Below, piece by piece: positions 29,413-38,311 of a DNA stretch of 64,000 bases. The translations under genes were made by a program, and so were the position numbers. Source of the stretch: Bradyrhizobium sp. CER78 (GTDB lineage Bacteria > Pseudomonadota > Alphaproteobacteria > Rhizobiales > Xanthobacteraceae); NCBI RefSeq assembly GCF_029846235.1, contig NZ_JARVWP010000006.1, positions 310,001-374,000 of the forward strand, in the 5' to 3' direction. The notes under the pieces were generated by a model. That model was not told the origin of the DNA and searched no databases. It saw only the letters and a program-made list of their open reading frames with translations. The first letter of the stretch is position 1; each line of letters begins with the position of its first letter.

Positions 29413-29469
29413 ATGACCCTCACACCAATGAGCACGCCAGGCGTCTCGGAGGAGTGGGGGTCATTTTTC
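29413..29469 (+). terminator. Terminator-like hairpin between dnaK and dnaJ
   Basis: ATGACCCTCAC at 29413-29423 pairs with GTGGGGGTCAT at 29454-29464 with one mismatch, and TTTTTCTTT follows directly. The loop of about 30 bases is long for an intrinsic terminator. It may reduce dnaJ expression relative to dnaK, or protect the dnaK mRNA end. Confidence 0.6.
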
Positions 29470-29580
29470 TTTAAGGCGATCGCTGCATCTTCCAGACAGG
29501 CGCAATCCTTGACGCGATTCTCAGCGCAATCTCTGGCGCAAGCTTCGGCGATCGCGATGAACTTCGGACGGAATTGAAGG

Positions 29581-30708
29581 ATGTCCACCAAGCGCTGCTA
29601 TTACGAGACTCTCGAGGTCGATCGGAACGCGGACGAGACCAAGCTGAAATCGGCTTTCCGCAAGCTCGCGATGAAATGGCATCCGGACAAGAATCCGGGC
29701 GACGCCACCAGCGAAGTCCGGTTCAAGGAAATCAACGAAGCCTATGAGGTGCTGAAGGACGGCGACAAGCGCGCCGCCTATGACCGCTTCGGCCATGCCG
29801 CCTTCGAACAGGGCATGGGCGGTGGCGGCCCCGGCTTCGGCGCCGGCTTCGCCTCCTCCTTCTCCGACATCTTCGAGGATCTGTTCGGCATGGCCGGGCA
29901 GCGCCGCAGCGGCGGCCGCGAGCGCGGTGCCGACCTGCGCTACAACATGGAGATCACGCTAGAGGAGGCCTTCCAGGGCAAGACCGCGCAGATCGAGATC
30001 CCGGTCTCGGTCACCTGCGAATCCTGCTCCGGCACCGGCGCCAAGGCCGGCACCAAGCCGAAGACCTGCTCGCATTGCGGCGGCGCCGGCCGCATCCGGC
30101 AGGCCCAGGGCTTCTTCACGCTGGAGCGGACCTGCCCCGGCTGTCAGGGCCGCGGTCAGATGATCGAGGACGCCTGCACCTCCTGCGCCGGTTCCGGCCG
30201 GGTGACGCGCGAGCGCACGCTGTCGGTCAACATTCCTCCGGGGGTCGAGGACGGCACCCGTATCCGGCTCGCCGGCGAGGGCGAGGCCGGCGTCCGCGGC
30301 GGACCGCCCGGCGACCTCTACATCTTCCTGTCGCTGACCACGCACCAGTTCTTCCAGCGCGACGGCGCCGACCTGCACTGCCGCGTGCCGATCTCGATGG
30401 TGACCGCAGCCCTCGGCGGTGAATTCGAGGTGCCGACCATCGACAAGGGCAAGACCAAGGTGAAGGTGCCGGCCGGCACCCAGTCCAGCCGGCGATTCCG
30501 CATCGCATCAAAGGGTATGCCGGTGCTGCGCTCGCGCCAGACCGGCGACATGTATGTCCAGGTCGTGGTCGAGACGCCGCAGAATCTGACCAAGAAGCAG
30601 CAAGAATTGCTGATGGAGTTCGAAAAACTCTCGTCCGGCGCAACCCAGCCGGAGGCAGCGGGTTTCTTCTCTAAGGTCAAGGACTTCTTCGGGAGCCGCT
30701 CCGTCTAG
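29581..30708 (+). CDS. dnaJ: Molecular chaperone DnaJ (Hsp40)
   Basis: DnaJ delivers substrates to DnaK and stimulates its ATPase. The 375-residue protein has an N-terminal J domain with the invariant HPD ([11 protein letters not shown] near residue 32), a Gly-rich linker with [13 protein letters not shown], four CxxCxGxG zinc repeats between about residues 140 and 205 (for example CESCSGTG and CPGCQGRG), and the C-terminal substrate-binding domains. The length is normal for type I DnaJ. AAGG lies just before the ATG. Confidence 0.98.
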   Translation: MSTKRCYYETLEVDRNADETKLKSAFRKLAMKWHPDKNPGDATSEVRFKEINEAYEVLKDGDKRAAYDRFGHAAFEQGMGGGGPGFGAGFASSFSDIFEDLFGMAGQRRSGGRERGADLRYNMEITLEEAFQGKTAQIEIPVSVTCESCSGTGAKAGTKPKTCSHCGGAGRIRQAQGFFTLERTCPGCQGRGQMIEDACTSCAGSGRVTRERTLSVNIPPGVEDGTRIRLAGEGEAGVRGGPPGDLYIFLSLTTHQFFQRDGADLHCRVPISMVTAALGGEFEVPTIDKGKTKVKVPAGTQSSRRFRIASKGMPVLRSRQTGDMYVQVVVETPQNLTKKQQELLMEFEKLSSGATQPEAAGFFSKVKDFFGSRSV

Positions 30709-30723
30709 CCGCAGTCGTTATGC

Positions 30724-30750
30724 TTGACCGTAACGACTTCGATCTATACG
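30724..30750 (+). promoter_or_regulatory. Possible promoter of pmtA
   Basis: TTGACC at 30724 and TATACG at 30745 are separated by 15 bases in the short gap after dnaJ, upstream of pmtA. The spacing is shorter than the sigma-70 optimum. The preceding C also makes CTTG, so a heat-shock reading (CTTG, then CTATAC) is an alternative. Neither fits well. Confidence 0.3.
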
Positions 30751-30807
30751 TGTTTATGACCGTTTTCTGACAACCGCTCGATTGTGCGGTCCCCGCCTGG
30801 TAGCGAC

Positions 30808-31410
30808 ATGCCTTTGCAATCGTCCGTGCGTGCGTCGAAGAAGCCCCTCCGTCTCGACGACGAGGTTCGATTTCTCCGTTCATGGATGGAGAAGCCGCTG
30901 CATATGGGCGCGGTGATGCCGTCCGGACGGCTGCTCGCGCGCACCATGGCGCAATATGTCGATGCCGAAGCCGAAGGGCCGGTCATCGAGCTGGGGCCCG
31001 GCACCGGGGCGATCACCAATGCGCTGATCGAGCACGGCGTCGATCAGAAGCGTCTCGTCCTGGTTGAGTACAATCCCGGCTTCTGCGCGTTGCTGCGCGA
31101 ACGCTATCCGCAGGCCAAGGTGGTCCAGGGCGACGCCTACAGGCTTCGCGACACGCTGTGGGACGTCATGAAGTCTCCAGCCTCGGCCGTGGTCTCCGGC
31201 CTGCCGCTCGTCACCAAGCCGATGCTGACCCGCCTGAAGCTGATCCGCGACGCCTTCCTCGCGCTCGCGCCCGGCGCGCCCTTCGTCCAGTTCACCTATT
31301 CGGTGGCGCCCCCAATTCCGAAGTCGCTGCCCGGCGTGTCCACAGAGGCCTCGGAGCGGATCTGGATGAACCTTCCGCCGGCGCGGGTCTGGGTGTATCG
31401 CAAGGGCTGA
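30808..31410 (+). CDS. pmtA: Phospholipid N-methyltransferase PmtA
   Basis: PmtA methylates phosphatidylethanolamine towards phosphatidylcholine, a membrane lipid important for rhizobia-host interaction. The 200-residue protein is of the Rhodobacter/Bradyrhizobium type with a Rossmann SAM-binding motif VIELGPGTGAITNALI near residue 52, the acidic residue in LVLVEYNP, and a late FVQFTYSVAPPIPKS typical of this family. The ATG at 30808 gives the family N-terminus; a GTG 24 bases earlier is less likely. Its place after dnaJ matches what is known for Bradyrhizobium. Confidence 0.9.
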   Translation: MPLQSSVRASKKPLRLDDEVRFLRSWMEKPLHMGAVMPSGRLLARTMAQYVDAEAEGPVIELGPGTGAITNALIEHGVDQKRLVLVEYNPGFCALLRERYPQAKVVQGDAYRLRDTLWDVMKSPASAVVSGLPLVTKPMLTRLKLIRDAFLALAPGAPFVQFTYSVAPPIPKSLPGVSTEASERIWMNLPPARVWVYRKG

Positions 31411-31458
31411 CCGCTCGGCGCAATCGTGTCGGGCACGCGCCCTAACCGCGATTGCAGA

Positions 31459-32037
31459 ATGTCCGCGCTGAAAATCCTCGTGATCCCGGGATCGCTTCGA
31501 TCCGGCTCGCTGAACGCGAAGCTCGCCGCCGTGCTGGCACAGGAGCTCGCGCTAGCCGGGGCCGACGTCACCCGCATTTCGCTCGGGGATTTTCCGCTGC
31601 CGATCTATGACGGCGACCTGCAGGCCAAATCGGGCGTGCCGCAGCACGCCGTCAATCTGAAGCGGATGATCGGCGCCCATCATGGCGTGCTGGTCGTGAC
31701 GCCGGAACACAATTCCTCGGTGCCGGCGCTGGTGAAGAACACCATCGACTGGGTGAGCCGCGTACAGGATCCGCACGAGGCCCGCGGCCAAGTGTTCCGC
31801 GAGCGTGTGTTCGCGATCGCCGCGGCATCCGGCAACCGGCTCGGCGGCACCCGCGCGCTGGCGGCGCTGCGCCTGATCCTGTCGGCGTGCCACGCCACCG
31901 TGATCCCGAACCAGCTCGCGCTGTCATTCGCCGAGCACGCTTATGACGACATGGATCATTTGAAGCACCAGGGCGACATCGACACGATGCGCGCGCTGGT
32001 GCGGCAGCTGATCGACCATTCCCAACGCATGATGTGA
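31459..32037 (+). CDS. NADPH-dependent FMN reductase family protein
   Basis: The 192-residue flavodoxin-like protein starts MSALKILVIPGSLRSGSLNA, the FMN phosphate-binding loop of the FMN_red family, and has GVLVVTPEHNSSVPALVKN near residue 77 and IAAASGNRLGG further on. Members such as ChrR, AzoR-like or SsuE-like enzymes reduce FMN, quinones or chromate, and the exact substrate cannot be read from sequence. The start at 31459 keeps the family N-terminus. It precedes pyrF by six bases and is probably in one operon with it. Confidence 0.88.
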   Translation: MSALKILVIPGSLRSGSLNAKLAAVLAQELALAGADVTRISLGDFPLPIYDGDLQAKSGVPQHAVNLKRMIGAHHGVLVVTPEHNSSVPALVKNTIDWVSRVQDPHEARGQVFRERVFAIAAASGNRLGGTRALAALRLILSACHATVIPNQLALSFAEHAYDDMDHLKHQGDIDTMRALVRQLIDHSQRMM

Positions 32038-32043
32038 GGTGAC

Positions 32044-32766
32044 ATGCAGCCAGCCAAGATCGCTCCAAGGATCGCCCCAAGAGACCGGTTGATCGTGGCG
32101 CTCGATGTGCCGTCGGTCGCTGCGGCCGAGGCGATGATCGACAGGCTCGGCGACAGCGTCACCTTCTACAAGATCGGCTATCAGCTCGGTTATGCCGGCG
32201 GCCTCGTGCTAGCGAAGCAGCTTGCGGGCAGCGGCAAGAAGGTTTTCGTCGATCTGAAGCTGCATGACATCGGCAACACCGTTGCGCGCGGCGTCGAGAG
32301 CGTCGCCTCGCTCGGCGCGACCTTCCTCACCGTGCATGCCTATCCACAGACCATGAAGGCTGCGGTCGAGGCCCGCGCCGGCTCCGGCCTCAAAATCCTC
32401 GCCGTGACGGTGCTGACCTCCTATGACGACAGCGACCTCCACGCCGCAGGCTATCGCCTCAACGTCTCCGACCTCGTCGAAGCGCGCGCACGGCAGGCGC
32501 AGGCGCTCGGTGTCGACGGCCTCGTCAGCTCGCCCGAAGAAGCCGCCGCCCTGCGCAAGATCGTCGGCGATCAGATGAACCTGGTGACCCCCGGCATCCG
32601 CCCCGCGGGCTCGGCGACCGGCGACCAGAAGCGCATCATGACGCCGGCCCGTGCCATTGCCGCCGGCGCCGACTATCTGGTGGTCGGACGTCCGGTGATG
32701 GAAGCCGCCGATCCGAAGGCCGCCGCCGAAGCCATTCACACCGAGATCGCGCAGGCGCTCGCCTGA
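32044..32766 (+). CDS. pyrF: Orotidine 5'-phosphate decarboxylase
   Basis: PyrF makes UMP from OMP, the last step of de novo pyrimidine synthesis. The 240-residue barrel protein has [16 protein letters not shown] near residue 18 and the catalytic [19 protein letters not shown] near residue 65, with its Lys-Asp array. The phosphate-binding end has [10 protein letters not shown] and [11 protein letters not shown]. It is in a tight same-strand group with the FMN reductase and DUF1330 genes. Confidence 0.97.
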   Translation: MQPAKIAPRIAPRDRLIVALDVPSVAAAEAMIDRLGDSVTFYKIGYQLGYAGGLVLAKQLAGSGKKVFVDLKLHDIGNTVARGVESVASLGATFLTVHAYPQTMKAAVEARAGSGLKILAVTVLTSYDDSDLHAAGYRLNVSDLVEARARQAQALGVDGLVSSPEEAAALRKIVGDQMNLVTPGIRPAGSATGDQKRIMTPARAIAAGADYLVVGRPVMEAADPKAAAEAIHTEIAQALA

Positions 32767-32789
32767 ACCAATAACAAGGGAGAACACAG

Positions 32790-33092
32790 ATGGCGAAGGG
32801 ATACTGGATCGGACGCGTCGACGTTCACAACGACGAGGGCTACAAGCCCTACGCGGTCGCCAACCTTGCGATCTTCAAGAAATTCGGCGGCCGCTACGTG
32901 GTCCGCGGTGGCCAGCTCAACTGCGTCGAGGGCCAGAGCCGCTCCCGCAACGTCGTGATCGAATTCCCCGACTACGCAACCGCGATGGCCTGCTACAATT
33001 CCCCGGAATACCAGGCCAACATCAAGGTGCGGCAGCCGCATTCGATCGCCGACCTCATCATCATCGAGGGCTATGACGGCCCGCAGCCCTGA
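32790..33092 (+). CDS. DUF1330 family protein
   Basis: The 100-residue protein has a ferredoxin-like dimeric alpha/beta-barrel composition with YWIGRVDVHNDEGYKPYAVA at the start, FGGRYVVRGGQ, VIEFPDYATAMACYNSPEYQ and RQPHSIADLIIIEGYDG at the end, all typical of DUF1330. Its function is unknown; the fold is shared with small oxygenases and stress-response barrel proteins. AAGGGAG lies upstream of the ATG. It is 23 bases after pyrF and probably cotranscribed. Confidence 0.88.
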   Translation: MAKGYWIGRVDVHNDEGYKPYAVANLAIFKKFGGRYVVRGGQLNCVEGQSRSRNVVIEFPDYATAMACYNSPEYQANIKVRQPHSIADLIIIEGYDGPQP

Positions 33093-33158
33093 CCGGCGGG
33101 CGGCCGGTTCGGTTGCCGGAACTGCCACGGCTCGCTATATCGCGTGGAGAGGTGAGCC

Positions 33159-33971
33159 ATGGCTGACATGCGTTTGATCGTTGCGGGTGCCGGCGGCCGG
33201 ATGGGCCGCACGCTGACGCGGGTGATTTCCGAAACCCCGGGGGCAGTGCTGGTCGGCGCGCTGGAGGCGCCGGGCTCGGAACTGCTCGGCAAGGACGCCG
33301 GCGTGCTTGCCGGCCTTCCCGCCAATGACGTCAAACTGTCGGCCGACCTGTGGTCGATGTCCGCCGACGCCGACGGCATCCTGGATTTCACCGTGCCGGC
33401 CGCGACCATCGCCAATGTCGCGATCGCGGCCGAGCGAGGCCTCGTACACGTCATCGGCACCACCGGCCTGTCGCAGTCCGACGACGCGGTGATCCGCAGC
33501 GTCACCGACCGCGCCATCGTGGTGAAGTCGGGCAATATGAGCCTCGGCGTCAATCTGCTCGCGGCGCTGGTCAAGCGCGTCGCGCAATCGCTCGACCAGA
33601 GCTTTGACATCGAAATTCTCGAGCTGCATCACAGGCAGAAGATCGATGCGCCGTCGGGCACCGCCTTGATGCTCGGTGAAGCCGCCGCCGCGGGGCGCAA
33701 GATCGCGCTCGATCAGCATTCGGCGCGTGGCCGCGACGGCCTGACCGGCGCACGGCGTGCCGGCGATATCGGCTTTGCCTCGCTGCGCGGCGGCACTGCG
33801 GCCGGCGATCACAGCGTGATCTTTGCCGGCCCCTCGGAGCGCATCACGCTCTCCCACCATGCCGAGGATCGTGCGCTGTTTGCGCAGGGCGCGCTGAAGG
33901 CGGCGCTGTGGGCGCATGGCAAGAAGCCCGGCATGTATTCGATGACCGACGTTCTCGGGTTGAGTGACTGA
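33159..33971 (+). CDS. dapB: 4-hydroxy-tetrahydrodipicolinate reductase
   Basis: DapB reduces the product of DapA in lysine and diaminopimelate synthesis. The 270-residue protein has the NAD(P)-binding [16 protein letters not shown] at the start, the cofactor segment [15 protein letters not shown] near residue 102, and the active-site helix [20 protein letters not shown] near residue 157 with conserved His and Lys. Its length is normal. AGAGGTGAGCC before the ATG is a good ribosome site. gpmA follows 47 bases later. Confidence 0.97.
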   Translation: MADMRLIVAGAGGRMGRTLTRVISETPGAVLVGALEAPGSELLGKDAGVLAGLPANDVKLSADLWSMSADADGILDFTVPAATIANVAIAAERGLVHVIGTTGLSQSDDAVIRSVTDRAIVVKSGNMSLGVNLLAALVKRVAQSLDQSFDIEILELHHRQKIDAPSGTALMLGEAAAAGRKIALDQHSARGRDGLTGARRAGDIGFASLRGGTAAGDHSVIFAGPSERITLSHHAEDRALFAQGALKAALWAHGKKPGMYSMTDVLGLSD

Positions 33972-34018
33972 GATCGCTCGTCGAGATCAAATCCAGCTCA
34001 AGCGAAACGGAATCTGAA

Positions 34019-34642
34019 ATGAGTGATCGACTTCTTGTGCTCGTTCGTCACGGTCAGAGCGATTGGAATCTGAAGAACCTGTTCACCGGGTGGAAGGACC
34101 CTGATCTCACCGAGCAGGGCATCCGTGAGGCCAAGGACGCCGGCCGCAAGCTGAAGGCGCAGGACCTGTCGTTCGACGTCGCCTTCACCTCCGACCTCAC
34201 CCGCGCGCAGCACACGCTGAAGCTGATGCTGGAAGAGATCGGCCAGACCGGCTTGCCGACCACGAAGAACCTCGCGCTCAACGAGCGCGACTACGGCGAT
34301 CTGTCGGGCCTCAACAAGGACGACGCCCGCAAGAAGTGGGGTGAGGACCAGGTCCTGATTTGGCGCCGCTCCTACGACGTGCCGCCGCCCGGCGGTGAAA
34401 GCCTGAAGGATACGCTGGCGCGCACGCTGCCCTATTATGTGCAGGAGATCCTGCCCGGCGTGCTGCGCGGTCAGCGCACGCTGATCGCCGCCCACGGCAA
34501 TTCGCTGCGCGCGCTGATCATGGTGCTGGAGAAGCTGACGCCGGAGCAGATCCTCAAGCGCGAACTCGCCACCGGCGCGCCGGTGGTCTATCGGCTCAAC
34601 GCCGATTCCACCGTGGCGTCGAAGGTCGATCTCGCGGGGTAG
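34019..34642 (+). CDS. gpmA: 2,3-bisphosphoglycerate-dependent phosphoglycerate mutase
   Basis: GpmA interconverts 3- and 2-phosphoglycerate in glycolysis and gluconeogenesis. The 207-residue protein has the catalytic [20 protein letters not shown] with the phosphohistidine near residue 11, the [12 protein letters not shown] segment near residue 86 and the second histidine in [14 protein letters not shown]. It is slightly shorter than the E. coli enzyme, as usual in Alphaproteobacteria. A long hairpin repeat follows it. Confidence 0.96.
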   Translation: MSDRLLVLVRHGQSDWNLKNLFTGWKDPDLTEQGIREAKDAGRKLKAQDLSFDVAFTSDLTRAQHTLKLMLEEIGQTGLPTTKNLALNERDYGDLSGLNKDDARKKWGEDQVLIWRRSYDVPPPGGESLKDTLARTLPYYVQEILPGVLRGQRTLIAAHGNSLRALIMVLEKLTPEQILKRELATGAPVVYRLNADSTVASKVDLAG

Positions 34643-34662
34643 AAGCGATCGAGATTGTCGTC

Positions 34663-34762
34663 CCGTCATCCTGAGGAGCGCGAAGCGCGTCTCGAAGGAT
34701 GCACGGCCACCAGCCGGGCCGTCGACCCTTCGAGACGCGCTTCGCGCTCCTCAGGGTGACGG
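34663..34762. repeat. Long hairpin repeat, family D copy 1
   Basis: CGTCATCCTGAGGAGCGCGA on the left is mirrored by GCGCTCCTCAGGGTGACGG on the right, and an inner CTCGAAGGATG/CCTTCGAGACG pair extends the stem. It lies between the convergent gpmA and ada-like genes and can act as a two-way terminator. Another full copy is at 55246-55353, and a half copy is at 62781-62811. Confidence 0.9.
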
Positions 34763-34771
34763 ACCTTCGCT

Positions 34772-35689
34772 TTAGTGCAACCCCACCTGCCCGGCTTCCC
34801 AGCCCAGCATCGCCTGCTTGCGGGTGATGCCCCAGTGGTAGCCGGTCAGCGCGCCGCTCTTGCCGAGGGCGCGGTGGCAGGGCACCACGAACGACACCGG
34901 GTTGCGGCCGACCGCGGCGCCGACCGCACGTGAGGCCTTCGGGCTGTTGATGTTGCAGGCGATGTCGGAATAGCTCACCGCGCGGCCCATCGGGATCTTG
35001 AGCAGCGTTTCCCACACCCGCACCTCGAAGTCGGTGCCGATCAGGACGACGCGCAGCGGCTGGTCCGCCCGCCACAACCTTGTATCGAACACGCGCTGTG
35101 CCAAGGCGGTGGTGCCGTCGGTGTCCTCGACATAGGTCGCGTTCGGCCAGCGCCGCTTCATGTCGGCAAATGCCGTCTGCTCGTCGCCGGGGTCGGCGAA
35201 GGCAAGACCTGCGAGCCCGCGGTCCGTTGCGATCACGATCGCGGTGCCGAACGGCGAGGGGTGGAAGCCGTAGCGCAGTGTCATGCCGCCGCCGCCGGTC
35301 TTCCATTCGCCGGGCGACATCGCCTCATGTGTGACGAACAGATCGTGCAGCCGTCCCGGCCCAGAGAGGCCGGAGTCGAGCGCCGCGTCGAGCACGCTGG
35401 CGGAATCGCGCAACAGGTTCTTGGCGTGGTCCAGCGTCAGCGCCTGCATGAAGGCCTTCGGCGTCAGCCCGGCCCAGCGGCGGAACAGATGGTGCAGTTC
35501 ATCCGGCGTGACGGCGGCGGCATCGGCCATCGCTTCGATGGTCGGCTGCGTGCGCCAATGCTCCGAGATGAACGCGATGGCGCGCCGGACCGAATCGTAG
35601 TCGCGCAGCGCGGCGGTCTGGAGGCCCGGCTTGGCCAGGCGCTGATCATGTATGGCGAGTGTCATCATGGTGTCTGATTTAGGAGCCAT
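34772..35689 (-). CDS. Ada-like AraC regulator fused to O6-methylguanine-DNA methyltransferase, lacking the Ada N-terminal domain
   Basis: The protein of about 305 residues joins an AraC-type helix-turn-helix region (residues about 25-120, with DHAKNLLRDSASVLDAALDS and a second unit ending MSPGEWKTGG) to a C-terminal methyltransferase with the active-site motif NPVSFVVPCHRALGKSG. It should remove methyl groups from O6-methylguanine in DNA. Unlike E. coli Ada it has no N-terminal metal-binding cysteine domain, so methyl-phosphotriester sensing is unlikely. The start could be 35689, 35668 or 35665; none has a clear ribosome site. Confidence 0.88.
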   Translation of the reverse strand: MAPKSDTMMTLAIHDQRLAKPGLQTAALRDYDSVRRAIAFISEHWRTQPTIEAMADAAAVTPDELHHLFRRWAGLTPKAFMQALTLDHAKNLLRDSASVLDAALDSGLSGPGRLHDLFVTHEAMSPGEWKTGGGGMTLRYGFHPSPFGTAIVIATDRGLAGLAFADPGDEQTAFADMKRRWPNATYVEDTDGTTALAQRVFDTRLWRADQPLRVVLIGTDFEVRVWETLLKIPMGRAVSYSDIACNINSPKASRAVGAAVGRNPVSFVVPCHRALGKSGALTGYHWGITRKQAMLGWEAGQVGLH

Positions 35690-35725
35690 GGCGCATCCAA
35701 ACCACCCGATTTCCGACAAGCGTGC

Positions 35726-36271
35726 TCAACCGATGGGGTTGTAGGTCGGGCCCCGTTTCGCGGCGTTCAAGGCGGCAGTCAAGGCTTTGGAAAAACTGGC
35801 CTTTTCATCCGGGCCCAGAAAGCTGCCGACGCTGACCCGGCGGCCCCGGGACACCAAATAAAGACGCTCGATGCCGAACTCCTCATGCGAGATCTGTTCG
35901 AACCGCACCCAGAGCGGATTGAGCACCCATTCGGCCACGTGGCCGCGGTGGCTGATCCTGCGCACCCGCAGTTCCGACGGCGTGACGGTGATCTCCTCGC
36001 TCGCCCTGGCGGTGCGGAAATTGACCTTGAACGCCCAGTAGATCACCAGCACATCGAGCCCGAAGAAGCCGAAGATCGGCCAGGCGCCCAGCCACCAGAA
36101 CACCGCGCCGGCGATGAAGCTGATCACGGTGACGAGCGACATCAGCACGATGAAGCCGGTGCGGTTCAGCGAGCGATGCGGCGTCAGCAGTGCCGAGAAC
36201 AGTTTTGGCTCCGCCTCGGGGCCGGTCGCCTCGGCGTCGTTCGCGGGATCAAAGTCGTTGCCTGCGGTCAT
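35726..36271 (-). CDS. DUF2244 family membrane protein
   Basis: The 181-residue protein has two close transmembrane helices at about residues 40-60 and 63-82, and the conserved SLNRTGFIVLM segment before them. After them come the DUF2244 features FRTARASEEITVTPSELRV and PLWVRFE. The function is unknown, though family members often sit near respiratory genes. Here it is divergent from nth with only 22 bases between the starts, so their promoters must overlap the coding regions. Confidence 0.88.
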   Translation of the reverse strand: MTAGNDFDPANDAEATGPEAEPKLFSALLTPHRSLNRTGFIVLMSLVTVISFIAGAVFWWLGAWPIFGFFGLDVLVIYWAFKVNFRTARASEEITVTPSELRVRRISHRGHVAEWVLNPLWVRFEQISHEEFGIERLYLVSRGRRVSVGSFLGPDEKASFSKALTAALNAAKRGPTYNPIG

Positions 36272-36293
36272 GACGTATCAGTATATGCCGTTC

Positions 36294-37091
36294 ATGGCCA
36301 AAATCATCCGCTCTCAACGCACCAGCGCGCCAAGCGTTCGGTCCGCGCCGAAGAAGAAAGCCGCGAAAGCGACAAAGCCGCTGTCCAAACGCGCGGCCAA
36401 GAAGCCTGCTAAGCAGGCGCCGGCAAAGGCCGCCAAGAAGGCCGCAAAGCCGAAGCCGTGGACGGCGGAGGAGGTCTACGAGGTCTTCGACCGATTCCGC
36501 AAAGCCAATCCCGAGCCGAAGGGCGAACTCGAGCATCTCAATCCCTACACGCTGCTGGTTGCAGTGGTGCTGTCGGCGCAGGCCACCGACGCCGGCGTCA
36601 ACAAGGCGACGCGGGCGCTGTTCGCTGTCGCCGACACCCCGGAGAAGATGCTCGAGCTCGGCGAAGACCGAGTGCGCGACTACATCAAGACCATCGGTCT
36701 CTATCGCAACAAGGCGAAGAACGTCATCGCGCTCTCGGAGAAGCTGATCGCCGAATTCGGCGGCGAGGTGCCGCGCACCCGCGCCGAGATCGAATCGCTG
36801 CCCGGTGCCGGCCGCAAGACCGCGAATGTCGTGCTCAACATGGCGTTCGGCGAACACACGATGGCGGTCGACACCCATGTGTTTCGCGTCGGCAACCGCA
36901 CCGGCCTCGCGCCCGGCAAGACGCCGCTCGAGGTTGAGCTGGGATTGGAGAAGGTGATCCCGACGGAGTTCATGCTGCACGCCCATCACTGGCTGATCCT
37001 GCATGGGCGCTACACCTGCCTCGCCCGTGGTCCGCGTTGCGAAGTATGTCTGATCAATGATCTCTGCCGGTGGCCGGAGAAGACCGTCTGA
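36294..37091 (+). CDS. nth: Endonuclease III with a lysine/alanine-rich N-terminal extension
   Basis: Nth is a DNA glycosylase and AP lyase that removes oxidised pyrimidines. The 265-residue protein has the helix-hairpin-helix segment ESLPGAGRKTANVVLNMAFG with the catalytic lysine, the aspartate in VDTHVFRVGNRTGL and the C-terminal [4Fe-4S] cysteines in CLARGPRCEVCLINDLC. Ahead of the domain is an extension of about 50 residues rich in Lys, Ala and Pro that should bind nucleic acid. The start is ATG 36294 or 36285; neither has a ribosome site, so a leaderless message is possible. Confidence 0.93.
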   Translation: MAKIIRSQRTSAPSVRSAPKKKAAKATKPLSKRAAKKPAKQAPAKAAKKAAKPKPWTAEEVYEVFDRFRKANPEPKGELEHLNPYTLLVAVVLSAQATDAGVNKATRALFAVADTPEKMLELGEDRVRDYIKTIGLYRNKAKNVIALSEKLIAEFGGEVPRTRAEIESLPGAGRKTANVVLNMAFGEHTMAVDTHVFRVGNRTGLAPGKTPLEVELGLEKVIPTEFMLHAHHWLILHGRYTCLARGPRCEVCLINDLCRWPEKTV

Positions 37092-37159
37092 GCCATGGTC
37101 GTGATCATGTGTTACTAGGTTCGTCCCTGGTTTCGATGCGTGCTTGATGGGAGTGTGGT

Positions 37160-38311
37160 GTGGCAGAGCAGGTTCAAGACGGTCCGTCACAAACCACACA
37201 GACCACTGCCGCTCGGGCGGCAGCGCAAGTCGCACCGAAATCTGCGACCAAGGGTTTCTGGCGCCGTTTCGCGATTCCGCTGTTTGCGGTGCTGGTTGCA
37301 CTCGCCTTCGTCGTTGTGGCGACCTCGCGCTGGAATGCGTGGGTCGGCAGCGCCGCGATCCAGACCACCGATGATGCCTACGTGCGGGCCGAGCTCACCC
37401 AGCTCAGTAGCCGCGTCTCCGGCGAAGTGCTGACGGTCGCCGTCTCCGATTTCCAGCGCGTCAAGGCCGGCGATCTCCTGGTGCAGATCGATCCTGCCGA
37501 TTACCAGGCGCAGGTCGCACAGGCCGAGGCGGGCGTGGTCGGTGCGCAGGCCGCGCTCGACAACCTCAACAACCAGGTCGAGCTGCAATATGCGACCATC
37601 GCGCAGGCCGAGGCTTCGCGGCTGTCCGCGGAGGCGCAGGAGACTTTGGCGCGGCAGGAGGAAGAGCGTCAGCACTCGTTGTCGCAAACCGATGCCGGCA
37701 CGTTGCAGCGCCTCGAACAGGCCACTGCGGCTTACGCCAAGTCGCAGGCCGACGTGCAGGCCAGCCGCGCGGTGATCGCGGCGCAGCGCCATCAGCTCGA
37801 GGTCCTGCAGGGCACCAAGAAGCAGCGCGCCGCCGATCTCGACGCCGCCAAGGCGCTGCTGGCATCGGCCAAGCTCAAGCTCGGATACACCAGGATCGCC
37901 GCGCCGTTCGACGGCGTCACCGGCGAGCGCCAGGTGCAGCCGGGCGACTACGTCAACATCGGCACCAACCTGGTCAATGTCGTGCCGCTGCCGAACGTCT
38001 ATGTGATCGCCAACTACAAGGAAACCCAGCTGACCAACGTCAGACCGGGCCAGCCGGTCGAGGTCACCGTCGATACGTTCTCCGGCCAGACGCTGCGCGG
38101 CACGGTCGAGCGCATCGCGCCGGCGAGCGGATCGCAATTCGCGCTGCTGCCGCCCGACAACGCCACCGGCAACTTCACCAAGGTGGTGCAGCGCATCCCG
38201 GTGCGGATCCAGTTCGAAAAGGGCCAGCCGCTGCTCGAGCGCTTGCTGCCGGGCATGTCGGTGGTGACGCGGATCAACACCGGCGAGGCGGTCGCCAATG
38301 CCGGAAAATGA
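37160..38311 (+). CDS. HlyD/EmrA-type membrane fusion protein
   Basis: The 383-residue adaptor has a short cytoplasmic start, one transmembrane helix at about residues 35-55, the biotinyl-lipoyl half-motif near residue 75 (QLSSRVSGEVLTVAVSDFQR), a long alpha-helical hairpin at about 110-210 and the second lipoyl half with YTRIAAPFDGVTGERQVQPG. It would link an inner-membrane MFS pump to an outer-membrane channel. The GTG start at 37160 has GGGAG upstream. Its 3' end overlaps the MFS gene by 14 bases. It is the first gene of the polyketide and export cluster. No tolC-like gene is adjacent. Confidence 0.9.
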   Translation: MAEQVQDGPSQTTQTTAARAAAQVAPKSATKGFWRRFAIPLFAVLVALAFVVVATSRWNAWVGSAAIQTTDDAYVRAELTQLSSRVSGEVLTVAVSDFQRVKAGDLLVQIDPADYQAQVAQAEAGVVGAQAALDNLNNQVELQYATIAQAEASRLSAEAQETLARQEEERQHSLSQTDAGTLQRLEQATAAYAKSQADVQASRAVIAAQRHQLEVLQGTKKQRAADLDAAKALLASAKLKLGYTRIAAPFDGVTGERQVQPGDYVNIGTNLVNVVPLPNVYVIANYKETQLTNVRPGQPVEVTVDTFSGQTLRGTVERIAPASGSQFALLPPDNATGNFTKVVQRIPVRIQFEKGQPLLERLLPGMSVVTRINTGEAVANAGK

